This document shows positions 20,912 to 32,056 of a stretch of 64,000 nucleotides of DNA, piece after piece. The stretch spans positions 1-64,000 of the forward strand of contig JANCIK010000008.1 of the NCBI GenBank assembly GCA_028532985.1, written 5' to 3'. Below the pieces are notes generated by a model. The model was not told the DNA's origin, searched no databases, and was given only the letters and a program-made list of their open reading frames with translations. Position numbers and translations under genes: made by a program. The stretch's first letter is position 1. Every line of letters starts with the position of its first letter. The stretch comes from Stropharia rugosoannulata (lineage: Eukaryota > Basidiomycota > Agaricomycetes > Agaricales > Strophariaceae).

Positions 20912-22540
20912 CTAATAATCATCATCCTGTTCAAGAAGTATTTTATGTGACTCTGTGGTATCATTAGATACTGAAATAAATTGCGGAAAGATTTTTCTGT
21001 AATGTTTTAATATAATTTTATCATAGGTACAAGTAAACACTTACTTTTTCCACCATTGCAGCAGATTTTGTACACGTCGTGTTGAAGCTGCACTGCGTTC
21101 CTCTTCAAAGTAGTCCACCAAGAAATTATAAAAGTCAGTGAAGTTGAAGTTATTGTGAGTATGTGTCCATTGGGAGGCATCAGTTAGATTGAAAACTAAC
21201 TAAAAATGAACTAAGTATCAGCAATTAATAAATAGAAAGACAATCAAGGACACTTACCATGACAGCTGCATAAGCAATAGAGCGGCCAGTTACTTGGCCA
21301 TTCATTCCTAGAAGGGTGGATACTGAGGATTTTGTTGATTTATTTGACTTTCTTTGTCCCATAGTTTGGTTCAATTCTGTGTCTACAGTGACATAGTTGG
21401 CAGATGATGGTGATGTAAAGATTGAAGCATAAATCTATTAGTAAAGAGTAATGTCATTAGTGCATTTGCAATGATAACAATAGCCTCTTAAGGCTGGTAG
21501 CAATAGACATACCTGAATCAAAAGATTGCTGCGAAGAAATCCTTCTTCAATGCGCCTTGGATTAGCAGGTGGTACTGAATACAAACACCTGATGTAGTAG
21601 TTTGTATTAATAGTAAACCCCTCTTTACCTTCACGAATGTTAGCTCGTACTCTGCTCTTTTGATCAGAATACAAACACTGTGTATGTAACTAGTGAAAGC
21701 GCACTCTAAATTGTCCCAGTCATAGGTGACAGGGCACAGAAGTTGGCCGCAAATATCATGCTGAATCCCACGGTTTGAGCGATCACCAATGTGAAGAAGA
21801 TTGTTTGGCCTATATTCATTGTTAATGCGTGAACAAACTTCGGCCTTTATGCGATTAACATCATCGCTACGAGCACTGTTTGCTCCATGTTGTAACTGAT
21901 TGTTAAACTTTAGTGAGGTTTATCCATAAGAAATTATATCAACTTGCCTCATTGACATAGTTTACTATTATATTGACATCCTGTTCATCTTTAAGGAGCT
22001 GTTTCAATGAGGGGACGAGCTCGAGAATAATGGGCCAAGCTGCGGCTAAACGCTGCCTACTATATTGTATGATTTAGCTTGAAGCCTTAACTAAAGTAAA
22101 AGAAATCCGCACAACCTGCGATCAAAGGTTGTTCCTGTAGGTTCCGAGTTTTGACTATCAATTTCGTCAAGTACAGCGGCAACTGCATCATAGAGAGTGG
22201 CAACACGACGTATTCCGCGACCTAAAGTCACTGTTGTCCTGTTGTAAGGTCATCGGTTAAATTGCAGAACGGGTGGATACTAGCATGACGATACAAACCT
22301 GATTCTTCTAGATCGCTTGTTACTTGTATTTGCTTGTTCAGATATAGTGATTAGTTGACGTTTTAAAGACTTGATCTGCGCGGCTGCCTCTTCAGGATTC
22401 AGCGAAGCAGGATCTATGCTAGAAGGTGACTCCGAGGAATTGGTGTTGTTAACGGGAGTAGTGAATTGTGACACTGAGTTGGTATTTGTTGCCTGATTTG
22501 TTGCCGTACTGCTATCTGGGCCGCTAGTGGTAGAAGACAT
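20912..22540 (-). CDS. DUF6698-like protein, intact, 8 exons, 407 residues
   Basis: Exons: 22540-22299, 22238-22116, 22059-21948, 21895-21705, 21651-21513, 21434-21258, 21199-21045, 20996-20912. They join with consistent phases to 1224 nt, ending TAG. The intron after exon 3 appears to use a GC donor (GAG|GCAAGT); the rest are GT-AG. Residues 1-85 are Ser/Thr/Asn-rich with a short coiled segment. The conserved domain follows: GANSARSDDVNRI, GQLLCPVTYDWDNLEVRANIREG, RIEEGFLRSNLLIQIYASIFTSPSSA, GMNGQVTGRSIAYAA, FTDFYNFLVDYFEE, LLQWWKKKIFP. I recognise this as the DUF6698 pattern found in agaricomycete multigene families of unknown function. An in-frame upstream ATG at 22663 is an alternative start. 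Confidence 0.82.
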
Positions 22541-23169
22541 GGAGCAAATATGCTTAAGAGGGGGCAGACGGCGAGCTAGATACGAACTGGAAAGAGCAGC
22601 ACTTGAGGCAGTGGAGAAATCATATGTATATATATATGTTTCAGTCTGACACGGCGCAGCCATCGCAAGCAATTAATTTGAATATCTGGCGAACTGTATT
22701 AAATATGAAGTTTCAGGGGTGTAGCCTGGCCACAGTAGCGTCTGCCATTCTCCCATTCAACTTGCGGCGCATAAACAAGCCGTGGTCGCAATTGCAAAAA
22801 GCGTGTCAGGACTATACAGGGTCACTGCATGCGCTACTACTAAGTACCATGCCATGGCAGTTCGGCCGCAGCTGCTGCCATACAAGGCCGCAGCCTGCGA
22901 TACTGTGTCCGTCGCCATGAGTCAGAATTCCTATGCCTCAGAAGCTGCGTGGTTGATTTTGGTGATACAAAAGGAGATGCCGGACGTTTGAGATCCCCAC
23001 CTTCCAACTCAGGTTGTATCCTGCTTGAAGAATGGAAATCTTGCCTGCCCAGAGTTCATCACGACAAAGCAGGAACAGACATGCATCTGCGTTCACCAAA
23101 GTTGTAGAATGGGCGAAATCTTTTACATCACATCCCCGGATAGATAAAGTGAGTTCTCAAGTACTTCGA
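22541..23169. other. intergenic
   Basis: Upstream region of the DUF6698-like gene, with a TATATATAT run near 22625-22637. No other gene was recognised. Confidence 0.5.
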
Positions 23170-23631
23170 TTCAGATGAAGCGCACATAATAAAGTCCAGG
23201 AATGGCTTGAAGATTGTTACTATTACCACTTTAGCTCGGAAGACGTATTCGCGTCGGTCAAGTCAGAGGACAATAGGATCGATCTCAGCAAACTTCTGGA
23301 GTCAATGCGCCTCCAGTTTTTGAGCTCAGACCTAGCTGATTCAACGGAACATGGAACGGGATTTGAAAGCGAACAATGGCTAATAAACGTTGCATCACGT
23401 CGTATTACGTCCCCAGGAAAGATACTCGTGCAATTGATGCAGGTTACGTTTGAAGTCCAGGCGGCACAAATACTCAAGGTGGAACTAGTTCTGTCAGACG
23501 GCACATCTGCAGTGAAAGCGCTGGTGTCGGAGCCATTCCCAAAAGGCTTTGGTACTGAACAAGTGAGAATCGGCAGCAAGGTTGGGCAAACATCTACGGA
23601 AAGAAGATGCACTGATTTGGCCGTATACTAG
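23170..23631 (+). CDS. uncharacterised open frame, about 150 residues
   Basis: Open from just after a stop near 23175 to TAG at 23631, with coding-like composition (HFSSEDVFASVKSEDNRID, SPGKILVQLMQVTFEVQAA, EPFPKGFGTEQVRIG). The first ATG in frame is at 23305, so the frame is either an internal exon or a 5'-truncated relic. No domain recognised. Confidence 0.3.
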
Positions 23632-23834
23632 ATGTTTCTATTGAATCCTGTAGTGGACGAAGAGGCTAAAGTATTTATTCTTGGGCCAGACAGTGTGGAG
23701 ATGGAAGAGAGTCCATTGCAAGGGCACTTGGAGCTGGATTGCATTACAAGACGTACAATAATGTGCAATCCCAGATACTGGAGGCGTATAAACGCCTGAT
23801 CGACCACACCAGTAGTAGGTTGCCCAATAACTTT

Positions 23835-23985
23835 GAAGATTAGCGGCCGCAATCAATAAGATTGCCCTACCGCTGCTCTTGTATTAGATAGTATCTCAGG
23901 AGGGAATGTTTTCAGCATTCAACCACCTTCGAAACATTGTCTGCGTAAGCTTCCAGCCTACTCGGATGAGTCCGAGATTCTGGAG
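23835..23985 (-). repeat. structured dispersed repeat, copy A
   Basis: Minus-strand copy of the ~142-bp repeat described at 37147. It keeps the 3' hairpin (AGCGG/CCGCT outer pair, GCAATC/GATTGC inner pair) and the upstream hairpin CTCGGA-CTCA-TCCGAG (23961-23976). The first nested hairpin is damaged by two mismatches, and there is an insertion of about 26 bases relative to copies B and C. Confidence 0.8.
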
Positions 23986-24394
23986 CTAGTAAGGGAGGAC
24001 ACAGCGATTGTCAACTCCCTAAATACGCATACACATTGATTGAAGCAGGAAGAACCAAGTGTCCCCCTGAATACATGCCTATTCCGTGGCAATTTAAATC
24101 CTCTGCGTATTGGTCCAACTGTAAGAAATTAGGACCGCGGCCGTCTACTTTTGAGGTACGAAGCGCGCGGCAAGGAAGCGACTCGAGCCTGATGCCAATC
24201 ACTGGATCGGACGCATACCGCGGAATGACCTTAAGGTCGATTCAGTGACACTGCTACCAAAGTCCAGGAGGATGGCCTTCTCGTCTTGAGGGGGGAAGCA
24301 AGGAACTGTGGCAACAGTCAGAAAAAATCAGATAGCAAAAAGGCATACTAGAAGGTGCACTCACTTTGTCACATCAAGGAGACTTGACCTGCGT

Positions 24395-25125
24395 TTAGAA
24401 TTCAGGTGCAGAAGGAGCGACAATATGAACCAACAGTGACTAGGGTCCTTAGCTGAGCGACGAGGGCACCACCGGCCTTCTGGACAGCACCAGTCATGGT
24501 TTGGAGAAGGTGAGCAGCCGCGGAGTGACCAGACACGAGTCCGAAGACAGCACATCCAACGAGAGATGACCCACCCAGACGGTTAGCACCGTGCACACCA
24601 CCCAACGACTTCATCAGACGCGAAGAGCCCGGGAATGGGCTTGCATCCTTCCCGGGTCGCTTTCGAGACCGCCCATGGTGTAGTGGAGGACGGCGTCTGG
24701 CATGATGGTTGGCACATGGAAGATATCGTCAAACTTTAACTCGTCTTGGAAGAACTGAGCGATGAGCATCATAAAATAGGAGATAAAAGCATTTAGCATA
24801 CCTTCTTGCCGAAGGGATCCTTCTTGGTGTGCCTCTGGCTGTAGTCGTCTACAGTCGTCTTGAAGACGGCAGGGGCCAGGCCGAACTCCATGGCAAGAGC
24901 TTTACAGCTGTCGAAGTGATTCATGGGGCCACACCCAAGCACTGGTCCTTGCAGTGTCATTCAATTTCCTTAGAGGCGGGGCAAAGGCGGGCTGTTGAGG
25001 ACGAGGCGGATAAGGTACTAAAGAGCGCTCTTGGCGAGAGGCGCTGGCGCCGATGGCCATTGCTAGCTTCTGTGCGTCACCGGTGCAATTGTCGCCGTTA
25101 GTAGAGTGGGTAGGCTGTAGTACTC
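24395..25125 (-). pseudogene. soluble fumarate reductase (Osm1-like) relic
   Basis: This FAD flavoprotein normally reduces fumarate to succinate to reoxidise flavin cofactors. Minus-strand blocks in order: NGDNCTGDAQKLAMAIGAS near 25080, then HFDSCKALAMEFGLAPAVFK...YSQRHTKKDPFGKK (24925-24805), a normal intron, FQDELKFDDIFHVPTIMPDA and LHYTMGGLE, then PIPGLFAS and GGVHGANRLGGSSLVGCAVFG (24600-24520). The last blocks lie in different frames, the Gly of the FASGE motif is Asp, and most of the FAD-binding and catalytic regions are absent. Decayed fragment. Confidence 0.82.
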
Positions 25126-25448
25126 GGGACCCAATTTGAGTAAATCTGAGTCGTACCGGGCCGATAAATGACTCAATCAGAGAGGTTGCGTGGGTATACA
25201 CATCTTTCAATTGGGTTAACTTTTCGTGCACTTCACTTGAAATATGTACATATTGGGGTCTAACCTAGATTTAATGATTATTATAGAAACACTATTTTTT
25301 ACAATTGGAACTTCAAGTTACTACTAATTTGGAATGAAAAAAGACGATTACTAGACAAGTATATGTTAGAGTAATTAAACTAGTCCAATGTATTGCGAAC
25401 GCTCAAGGAATGGAGAAAAGGATTTGAAGAAAGTAAATGCGGCAGAAG

Positions 25449-28400
25449 CTAAGACGACTCGAATGTGGAAGGGCCAGCTTTGGCGTTCAAGGCGAGTCGA
25501 TGACGACGGCGTTGACGCTTTGTGAAATGGACAGGCGGGGTACCAATAACCTTCATTCCTAAACGCGCAAGCAGGTCGGGCGGAGTCACTTGTCGAGCAC
25601 AGAGTTTGTCGGAAAATTGAGCCGACAATGAACGGTTACCTGACAGAGAGCCCTTGTGCCAGAAATCTTTGGAACGCCCTCGAGCGCCATTATAGTCTCT
25701 AGCGTTGACAAAATCACAATGAACTATCAAACCATCTGCTTCAATACTGCGCTCAGAAACTAACCCTCGGAACCGGAGAGCGTCGTCCAGCAGGCTGAAC
25801 TTTACCCAAAAGACTTGATAACCTAATTCATTCGTGCGTACGATGCATTCAATCATATGAGAGGTTGAATCCAAATACTTGCGCACAGAACTGATCCAGG
25901 TTACGACATTGTGCCAAATGTAGTGAACAGGTAAGTTCCATATAGCAAGGTAGCGCGTCTTCGGCGTCTGCGACATATTCTTGAGCACCGGCATTGGAGC
26001 GATGGTGGCCGGAGCAAAGATTTCATCGAGAGAATCATCATGCGGGTTGACACATGCAAGGTTGGTGTGCGAAGATTGACAATGATTATCTTCGTATTGC
26101 TCGACAAATTGCTGAGAGATATCTCCCAATCGTTGAAGTAGCGAAAGCTGTGGCGGGTTACCCGTAGCCGACTCTTCCTCGTGGCATTTCTGAGTCACTG
26201 GTTCACCTCCTACTATATCATTGGGGGTGTCGTCGTTCTGAGCATCACATTTTCTCTCCGTAACTGTTGCCTGCTGCTCCTGGACGCCGTCTTCCCTACA
26301 TTCCTGCGCCGAAGCAATAGACTCGCTGCTCATATCGTCGGAAGCATTGTTCATTTGAATATCACATGTGCTCTTGATCTCGGTTGGACACTGATCAGCT
26401 ATTGCCTGTCCTTCCGGTTCGTCATCTTCCTCGCAGTCCATAGGTCTGATGTTAGGTCCACACCCAATCATATTATCGGGGGTGTCACCGATCTGAACAT
26501 TGCATTCATTCTCCATCTCAGTTGGAGATGTAATGGGTGCTTGTTCATCCCGGACATCGTCTTCCCCACATTCCTTTGCCGCAGTAATGGGCTCGTTCCT
26601 CGCATCCTCGGAAGCATTGTCCGTTTGAATGTTGCACTCACTCTCCATCCCACTCTCTGCAAATGAAATGACCGCTTCATTTTCAGATGGGTCTACGGGC
26701 ATCGGAGAAATGGATCGTGGTCTATCAAGTAGGGCCCCGTCCATGATGTGCTTTTCGGACGAATCTCGTATAGGATACGAATCTGGGGTTGAGCTGGACT
26801 GCGATGGTATTTGTTCGAGAGGGTGAAGTGTGGCAGGATGATGGCTAAACAAGGAGCAATCAGCCTCGGGCTGCAAAAAATCTGAAGACACAATGGTATT
26901 GCTTGTCCTACAAACAGTCTTGTCATTCGCGGAGTGTTCTCCAAGGGCACCGCGGGATTCGGATCGACTACGGGTGCGAGAGGCTCTTCGGGAGCGTCTC
27001 AAGCGTTCTGAAATCGGGGCTTGATTGTCGTAACGATCCGGGCTATTGTTCCCCGAGAAATTCCTTGGCTGCTGTGGAGGACTTCTACCTCGTGCATAGG
27101 ACTCACGCGATCTCGGGCTCAAACTATATCCTTGAGGCCGGTCATAGTCAACTTGCCTGTGTCTATTCGAAGCCCCTCCTTGCGGACTACGACGCTCACC
27201 AAAGGACGAGCTCCCTGCAGTAGTTCGAGCGTTTTGACGGTGGTACGGGGCATTCACCCAAGGACTAGGCTTAGCCGCGTCTTGGGGCTTGACCGACTTG
27301 ACCCCTTGCATTATACCTCGAGCCTCGCTCAAACGTGAGGAACTGGGCTGTGAAATTGTGGCAGTGGAGAGCACGGGGGCAGTGGCCGGAACGTAAGGTG
27401 TTCCCGCTCTACCTGGCAATGGAAATTGTTGCGTATATAGCCATATAGACGACTTCTGCTGTACTGGAATCGAATGTTCATTGTAGACCGCAAAAGGTAT
27501 CGAAGGTGCAGGAAGACCGAAAACGTCAATATTCGCCTTGTAATTAGGCAGCGGAGGTATTTTCTCTTCGAGAATAATTACTCGCCTAAGAGCACGATCG
27601 TAATATAAGTGGCCATGGGCACGCTTCTGTTGTTTCTTGCCCACCGGTATCAACCACGTTTTCTTCGAATAGTCCATGAAACAGGTACTCCAAGTCGTCC
27701 ATTTTCCAGGTGTGACGTCTTGAATCGGTGGGGGAATAATTTCTACGTCACCAGCTTTTGCAGGAGTAACTTCATTTTGCTTGGGGACGCCATCTGTGGT
27801 GAAAGCTCCATGTGCGGTAGGGCTCGCTCGAAGCTCATCCTCGCTTTCAGGAGCAGGCAAACTGCCAGTCGGAAGCCAATGGTCACGTTGAAGATGTTGC
27901 AGTTTTCCCCCACTCTTCAAGATTTCGAAATCATGGAGGTTGTACCGCTTTTGTAGCATCTCCACAGGTGTTCCGACAACAAGATTCTCAGCCACCGTTG
28001 TCCTGTTCAGTCTTTCTATATCGTTGGCGCTGATCACCCGACTAATGATGAAGCAGGGCACCCGATGTGCGAGAAGCTGCAGTCCCCAAAGTTCATTAGC
28101 ACCGTTGAGCCATACACCCATGAGATCGTCGTCGGCCGGCTGAATAGTGGAGAAATCTGGCGTCTGATTTAACTCTTCTTCCTCGAGAATTTTCTCGACC
28201 AAGCGGTTCCATGCGTCGACCATTTTAATAGACCTCTGGACAAGGGCGAGAGTATCAATGGCTTCCCCTAACGGGAGGGAAGAGGCTAGACTTGAGAGTT
28301 CTTGCTCTCTCACTTGAGGTCGCGTGTTCCAAAGGTTTGGATGCAGATAGTCGATGCGGCGCAGCTCCCGAGAACGATTTGTCACATTCTTGGCTCTATC

Positions 28401-28847
28401 TTGTAAGGCGTAGAGTAGCTGCGGTTTCAGTACTCCCTCCCTTCCGTCATGATACGATTTCCAGTTCTCGACCAAAGGAAAGAACTCCGGTAAGTCGTCT
28501 CTCGCAGTCCTCCTTATGTACCCTAACCAAGGGTTTTCACGGCAGAAGTGCTGCGGAACTACGGTTGCATCGAACCTTCCATTGTGCCCATCACATCGTC
28601 GCTCCCTCTCTGGTAAAGACATACCGGATCCGAAGCCCTGGCAGGGCAGGCCAGGGTAAAAAGGTCGTTGTTTAGAGTTCGGGGACCATAATTCATACCG
28701 ATTGTTGCGAATTTGGACAAAGCGAGAGGCAACCAATATACAGGAGGGAATAATGAAGAACATGATCGCATATACATATGGATCGTCATAGTACCCCGTT
28801 ATTGAAAACAGGCGGGAGGTGGCCAGGACAAACTTTGACGAGCTCAT
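25449..28847 (-). CDS. large intronless protein, RS-rich, RRM-like C-terminus
   Basis: A single uninterrupted 1132-residue frame from ATG 28847, unusual because neighbouring genes have an intron about every 200 bases. Residues 24-40 form one hydrophobic segment (YVYAIMFFIIPSCILVA). A conserved-looking N-terminal half contains ELWGLQLLAHRVPCFIISR and IIPPPIQDVTPGKW...PVGKK...HLYYDRALRRVI, phrases I associate with large uncharacterised agaricomycete gene families. The middle is Arg/Ser-rich (RRSRRASRTRSRSESRG). Four acidic repeats of about 45 residues follow, each starting with a Cys-(D/N)-(I/V/A)-Gln core. The C-terminus has an RRM-like fold signature (RYLAIWNLP...VFWVKFSLLDDALRFRGL). An RNA-binding role or origin as a transposon ORF is plausible but unproven. 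Confidence 0.72.
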   Translation of the reverse strand: MSSSKFVLATSRLFSITGYYDDPYVYAIMFFIIPSCILVASRFVQIRNNRYELWSPNSKQRPFYPGLPCQGFGSGMSLPERERRCDGHNGRFDATVVPQHFCRENPWLGYIRRTARDDLPEFFPLVENWKSYHDGREGVLKPQLLYALQDRAKNVTNRSRELRRIDYLHPNLWNTRPQVREQELSSLASSLPLGEAIDTLALVQRSIKMVDAWNRLVEKILEEEELNQTPDFSTIQPADDDLMGVWLNGANELWGLQLLAHRVPCFIISRVISANDIERLNRTTVAENLVVGTPVEMLQKRYNLHDFEILKSGGKLQHLQRDHWLPTGSLPAPESEDELRASPTAHGAFTTDGVPKQNEVTPAKAGDVEIIPPPIQDVTPGKWTTWSTCFMDYSKKTWLIPVGKKQQKRAHGHLYYDRALRRVIILEEKIPPLPNYKANIDVFGLPAPSIPFAVYNEHSIPVQQKSSIWLYTQQFPLPGRAGTPYVPATAPVLSTATISQPSSSRLSEARGIMQGVKSVKPQDAAKPSPWVNAPYHRQNARTTAGSSSFGERRSPQGGASNRHRQVDYDRPQGYSLSPRSRESYARGRSPPQQPRNFSGNNSPDRYDNQAPISERLRRSRRASRTRSRSESRGALGEHSANDKTVCRTSNTIVSSDFLQPEADCSLFSHHPATLHPLEQIPSQSSSTPDSYPIRDSSEKHIMDGALLDRPRSISPMPVDPSENEAVISFAESGMESECNIQTDNASEDARNEPITAAKECGEDDVRDEQAPITSPTEMENECNVQIGDTPDNMIGCGPNIRPMDCEEDDEPEGQAIADQCPTEIKSTCDIQMNNASDDMSSESIASAQECREDGVQEQQATVTERKCDAQNDDTPNDIVGGEPVTQKCHEEESATGNPPQLSLLQRLGDISQQFVEQYEDNHCQSSHTNLACVNPHDDSLDEIFAPATIAPMPVLKNMSQTPKTRYLAIWNLPVHYIWHNVVTWISSVRKYLDSTSHMIECIVRTNELGYQVFWVKFSLLDDALRFRGLVSERSIEADGLIVHCDFVNARDYNGARGRSKDFWHKGSLSGNRSLSAQFSDKLCARQVTPPDLLARLGMKVIGTPPVHFTKRQRRRHRLALNAKAGPSTFESS

Positions 28848-28884
28848 TGTAGTCGTTGATAAGTTATACCACGTTGACAAGTTA

Positions 28885-29315
28885 TACCAATTACCAGCGC
28901 CTGAGGTAGACAACTGGTGCTCGGCAACCTTCTAACCAATTACTAGCGAAAATGATTCTGACAACTAGTTCTCAGTTGGAATACCCTCAATAAGCTGGGT
29001 TTGAGCTGGGCGTCCAATGGGCGTCGTACCGTATTGTCGCAATAAGACTTGTTCAAGCAGAATGCAAGTGAATGTGGGAGGCGTAGAGGGTGTAGATTGA
29101 TAAAATATAACCAATTACCAGTGCCTCAGATAGACAACTGGTGCTCGGCGATCTTTTAACTGACTCGATTACTAGCGCCAATGATTCTGACAGCTAGTGC
29201 TCGGTTGAAATTTGTCCAATAAGCTGAAACTAATCCCGTATTCTCGCAAGATGGCGCGTTCGAGCAGAGTGGGCAAATGTGGGGGTGAAGGGGTGAAGAG
29301 AGGGAGAAGGTTGAA
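28885..29315. repeat. diverged tandem duplication, ~210 bp x 2
   Basis: Segments 28885-29100 and 29106-29315 share an ordered series of phrases: CCAATTACCAG, TAGACAACTGGTGCTCGGC, AATGATTCTGACA, CAATAAGCTG and GAATGTGGG-like ends. The duplication lies just upstream of the large intronless gene and may contain its promoter. Confidence 0.75.
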
Positions 29316-29867
29316 TATCCTGTGGCTGAACCTTTATATTGACCCTTGAGTTGCCTTTGGCGGCGAACGTTCTCACGATGCCATGATGATAGGCTAGTGC
29401 TTGCGCCTCGTCTCCAAAATGGAAACAGTATGTCTCAATTGTCGATAGCGCCGTGCTAATCGAACAATCGGTTGAACTTATACCAAAGTAATTTGACATT
29501 TCCGGCCCGTTAACAGGTTAGGATTTTGCCAAATCTATCCGAGGAAATGGTCGGGAGAGACATGTACGCCGTCACTCATGCATATTTGATGTTGAGAAGC
29601 AGCCGCGCCAGCAGTCTTCCTTCCCAAAGTGTTATCGACAACAGCAGAACTTCAACTGCAGATGATGGTGTGAAAGATATAGATATCTTGTGGTAGTGCG
29701 ACGGGAGCTAGGAGAATACAGCTGATATATACATGGATAAAGAACGTTACGCTGTCGAAGATATTCTGCCATAATGAAAGAGTTTCACTGCAGGCAGGCC
29801 GCCGACGATGAAAGAAGGTTACAAAGAGCAGTGGTTTTCTTCCCACTGGTTCGCCGTCAGATCTTCA
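29316..29867. other. intergenic
   Basis: One minus-strand frame of 89 codons (29230-29499) overlaps the duplication; no motif recognised. No gene supported. Confidence 0.45.
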
Positions 29868-30795
29868 TCACGATCCAACTTCCAAGAACTGCGTCAGACG
29901 ATGATCGGTAAGAAAACGACCGTCTGCAACGAAAAGTCGAGCAGTGAAGTGTGCCATGGGCCTCTGTTCAGTCTCTGCACGGATCTTCGAGTATATTTTG
30001 CTTTGCTTGCTCATGAATGAGCCGGTCGGAGGCCTTGTAGTCGTTGGGACTTGTTGACCAGAAACTTTATTGGACGGGTTGACTGAGTGCTCCAGCTGCT
30101 GAACCGCCTTCTGTATGCAATTGGCGGTGTCACTAACGCTCGACAGAGCCGAATTCGCCTTCTCATAGGCAGCTAGGAGAGGGTCAAGCCTTCGCAAAAA
30201 ATACTCGATGTCAAGCAACACAGCAGAGCGGCGAAGTTGTGCGGCGTCTTTGGCGTTAATCGCGGCAGAATGGAGTCTTTCCATCGTCTCCGCTGAACAT
30301 GTAGAAATGTAGAGTGTGATCTGATAATAACATTAGTAAGTACTGCATGAAGTTAATGCAACGCAATGAATGCTCACGTCCTGATTGTTCTTGAGATATC
30401 TCGAACTCAATAGAGCATTGTATGAATCTATTGCGCCAATTGAGGCGTTCAGCAGTTCTCTGGTAAAACAAGCGCGCGACGCTCGATGGTCCTCCTTATC
30501 TTCGTCGTCACTAGATGTGCTTCCACTATCGAAAGAGGGCCAAGTTTCATCGTCGGGGGCCTTCAGAGCAATCATAAATACATTCAAAGTTGAATAAAAT
30601 AAAAGGCATTACCGCGTCGTCATCGACAAAAGTTTCAATAGCTTCTTGCATACCACCCGGAGAAAGCAGGCCAACATCTTCGATATGAGATAAATCCGGC
30701 TCTGGAAACATCTCTGGAGCAGGCTTTGAATCGTTGAAGACACGTTCGGTGGGGTGTCCCGTCTTGAGCCAGCTTTTGATGAACGGTGTACCCAT
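29868..30795 (-). CDS. unknown protein, 3 exons, 272 residues
   Basis: Exons 30795-30613, 30560-30378 and 30320-29868, with both introns in phase 0 (52 and 57 bp) and GT-AG ends. All three exons stay open, giving 272 residues from the only in-frame ATG of exon 1. The N-terminal third is acidic with Pro (PAPEMFPEPDLSHIEDVG, SSDDEDKED). The middle and C-terminal part is predicted helical, with heptad-like spacing (LRRLDPLLAAYEKANSALSSVSDTANCIQKAVQQL), then a basic tail. This could be a coiled-coil oligomerising protein. No known family was recognised. Confidence 0.68.
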
Positions 30796-32056
30796 GAGTC
30801 GGCCGCGTATGGAGGATCTTAATGTGAATCCAGCGCTCTCGCCCCTAAGACTTATATAAACAAAGCAGGCCACGTAAGCATGTGAAAGAACGGCCTAACT
30901 CCGTGATGAATTGGTGAACGTGATGAAAGCAAGATGAGAGCTGTCTAAGCTGTCTCAACGAGAAATTTAACTCCTCTTGCACTCTTACAATCGCCCTCGC
31001 AATTGTGAGCCAATTTCTTTCGCTCTCTCAACATGTCTACCCGTTTTTAATTTTTGCCGCGGCCGGTCAGGACATCATTCCGAGTCGGAGTCCCGCTTGG
31101 TGGGCGTCTTGACGTCCACAGCCGCCGTGTGAACGTGCTGACTATCCGATGTTCCTGCTCTGAAATATGTACTGCCAGTATTATTGTATTCGAGATCCAC
31201 CCCTTAATTCTTTCTTTTATTAGTATCTTAAGTTGGTGTTTCATGCATATACTTATCCCGAATGACTCATCACTGAATGAAAATAAAGCCACAGCTTGCC
31301 CACAGCAACAGTCTCAATGGTAGCATTGTAATTAGCGCCGCTGTCCGCGGCCCAGCAAGCAATGTTGTACCACTAATTTAGTGCCAGTGCTGCGAACAGA
31401 AGGCGACAATATCATTGTCTCATTGGTCATTTACTACTTCTCAGCAACTTCTGACTTTCGGAATAACTACCGAGACAAATCTACATATTTGGGAGTTTAG
31501 ACGACATGCACCATGTGGTACAACGGCGGCCGTGTTATGAAAGTCTGGTAGTTTGCGTAGAGTAAAACTGTCGTCCAACAATCGTCCAATTTTACTTACA
31601 AGCTTCACATGGACGATGGTTTGAGCAACTCTTGACTTAGTATGAGTCGTCACGGTAATCCTAACTACGGTATTACGTCCCCAAACAAGTTGAACTCGGC
31701 TAACTACTGGTATGTCGCTTGTAGTATATAGATAGATATTATTCGACTGTGACCCACTTACTCTAGATAAGATCAGCCACAAGTTGCCACTTCTTTATTG
31801 CTTCTAGTACTTATGTACTCCCACTATAAATGGTCAATTTCTTTGAAACATGCTGATCACACGAATGTAAGATCCTGGGACTTCAATTTATTTCAAATTT
31901 ACTTGTACTCCCATCGCAGTTGTGTTCTAATTATCTGAATGTTTCAACTACTAATAGTAGCAATAGATAGTAGGATGATAATCTAGTACGGGGTATAAAA
32001 TGCAAGGCTCAAGGGCGTTCTGCTACGGCATGTGGTGACTCACACTGTCTCTGAAA
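30796..32056. other. intergenic, no supported gene
   Basis: AT-rich with short frames. A minus-strand frame at 31441-31782 (113 codons) has no recognisable domain and no convincing promoter or splice context. Confidence 0.45.
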
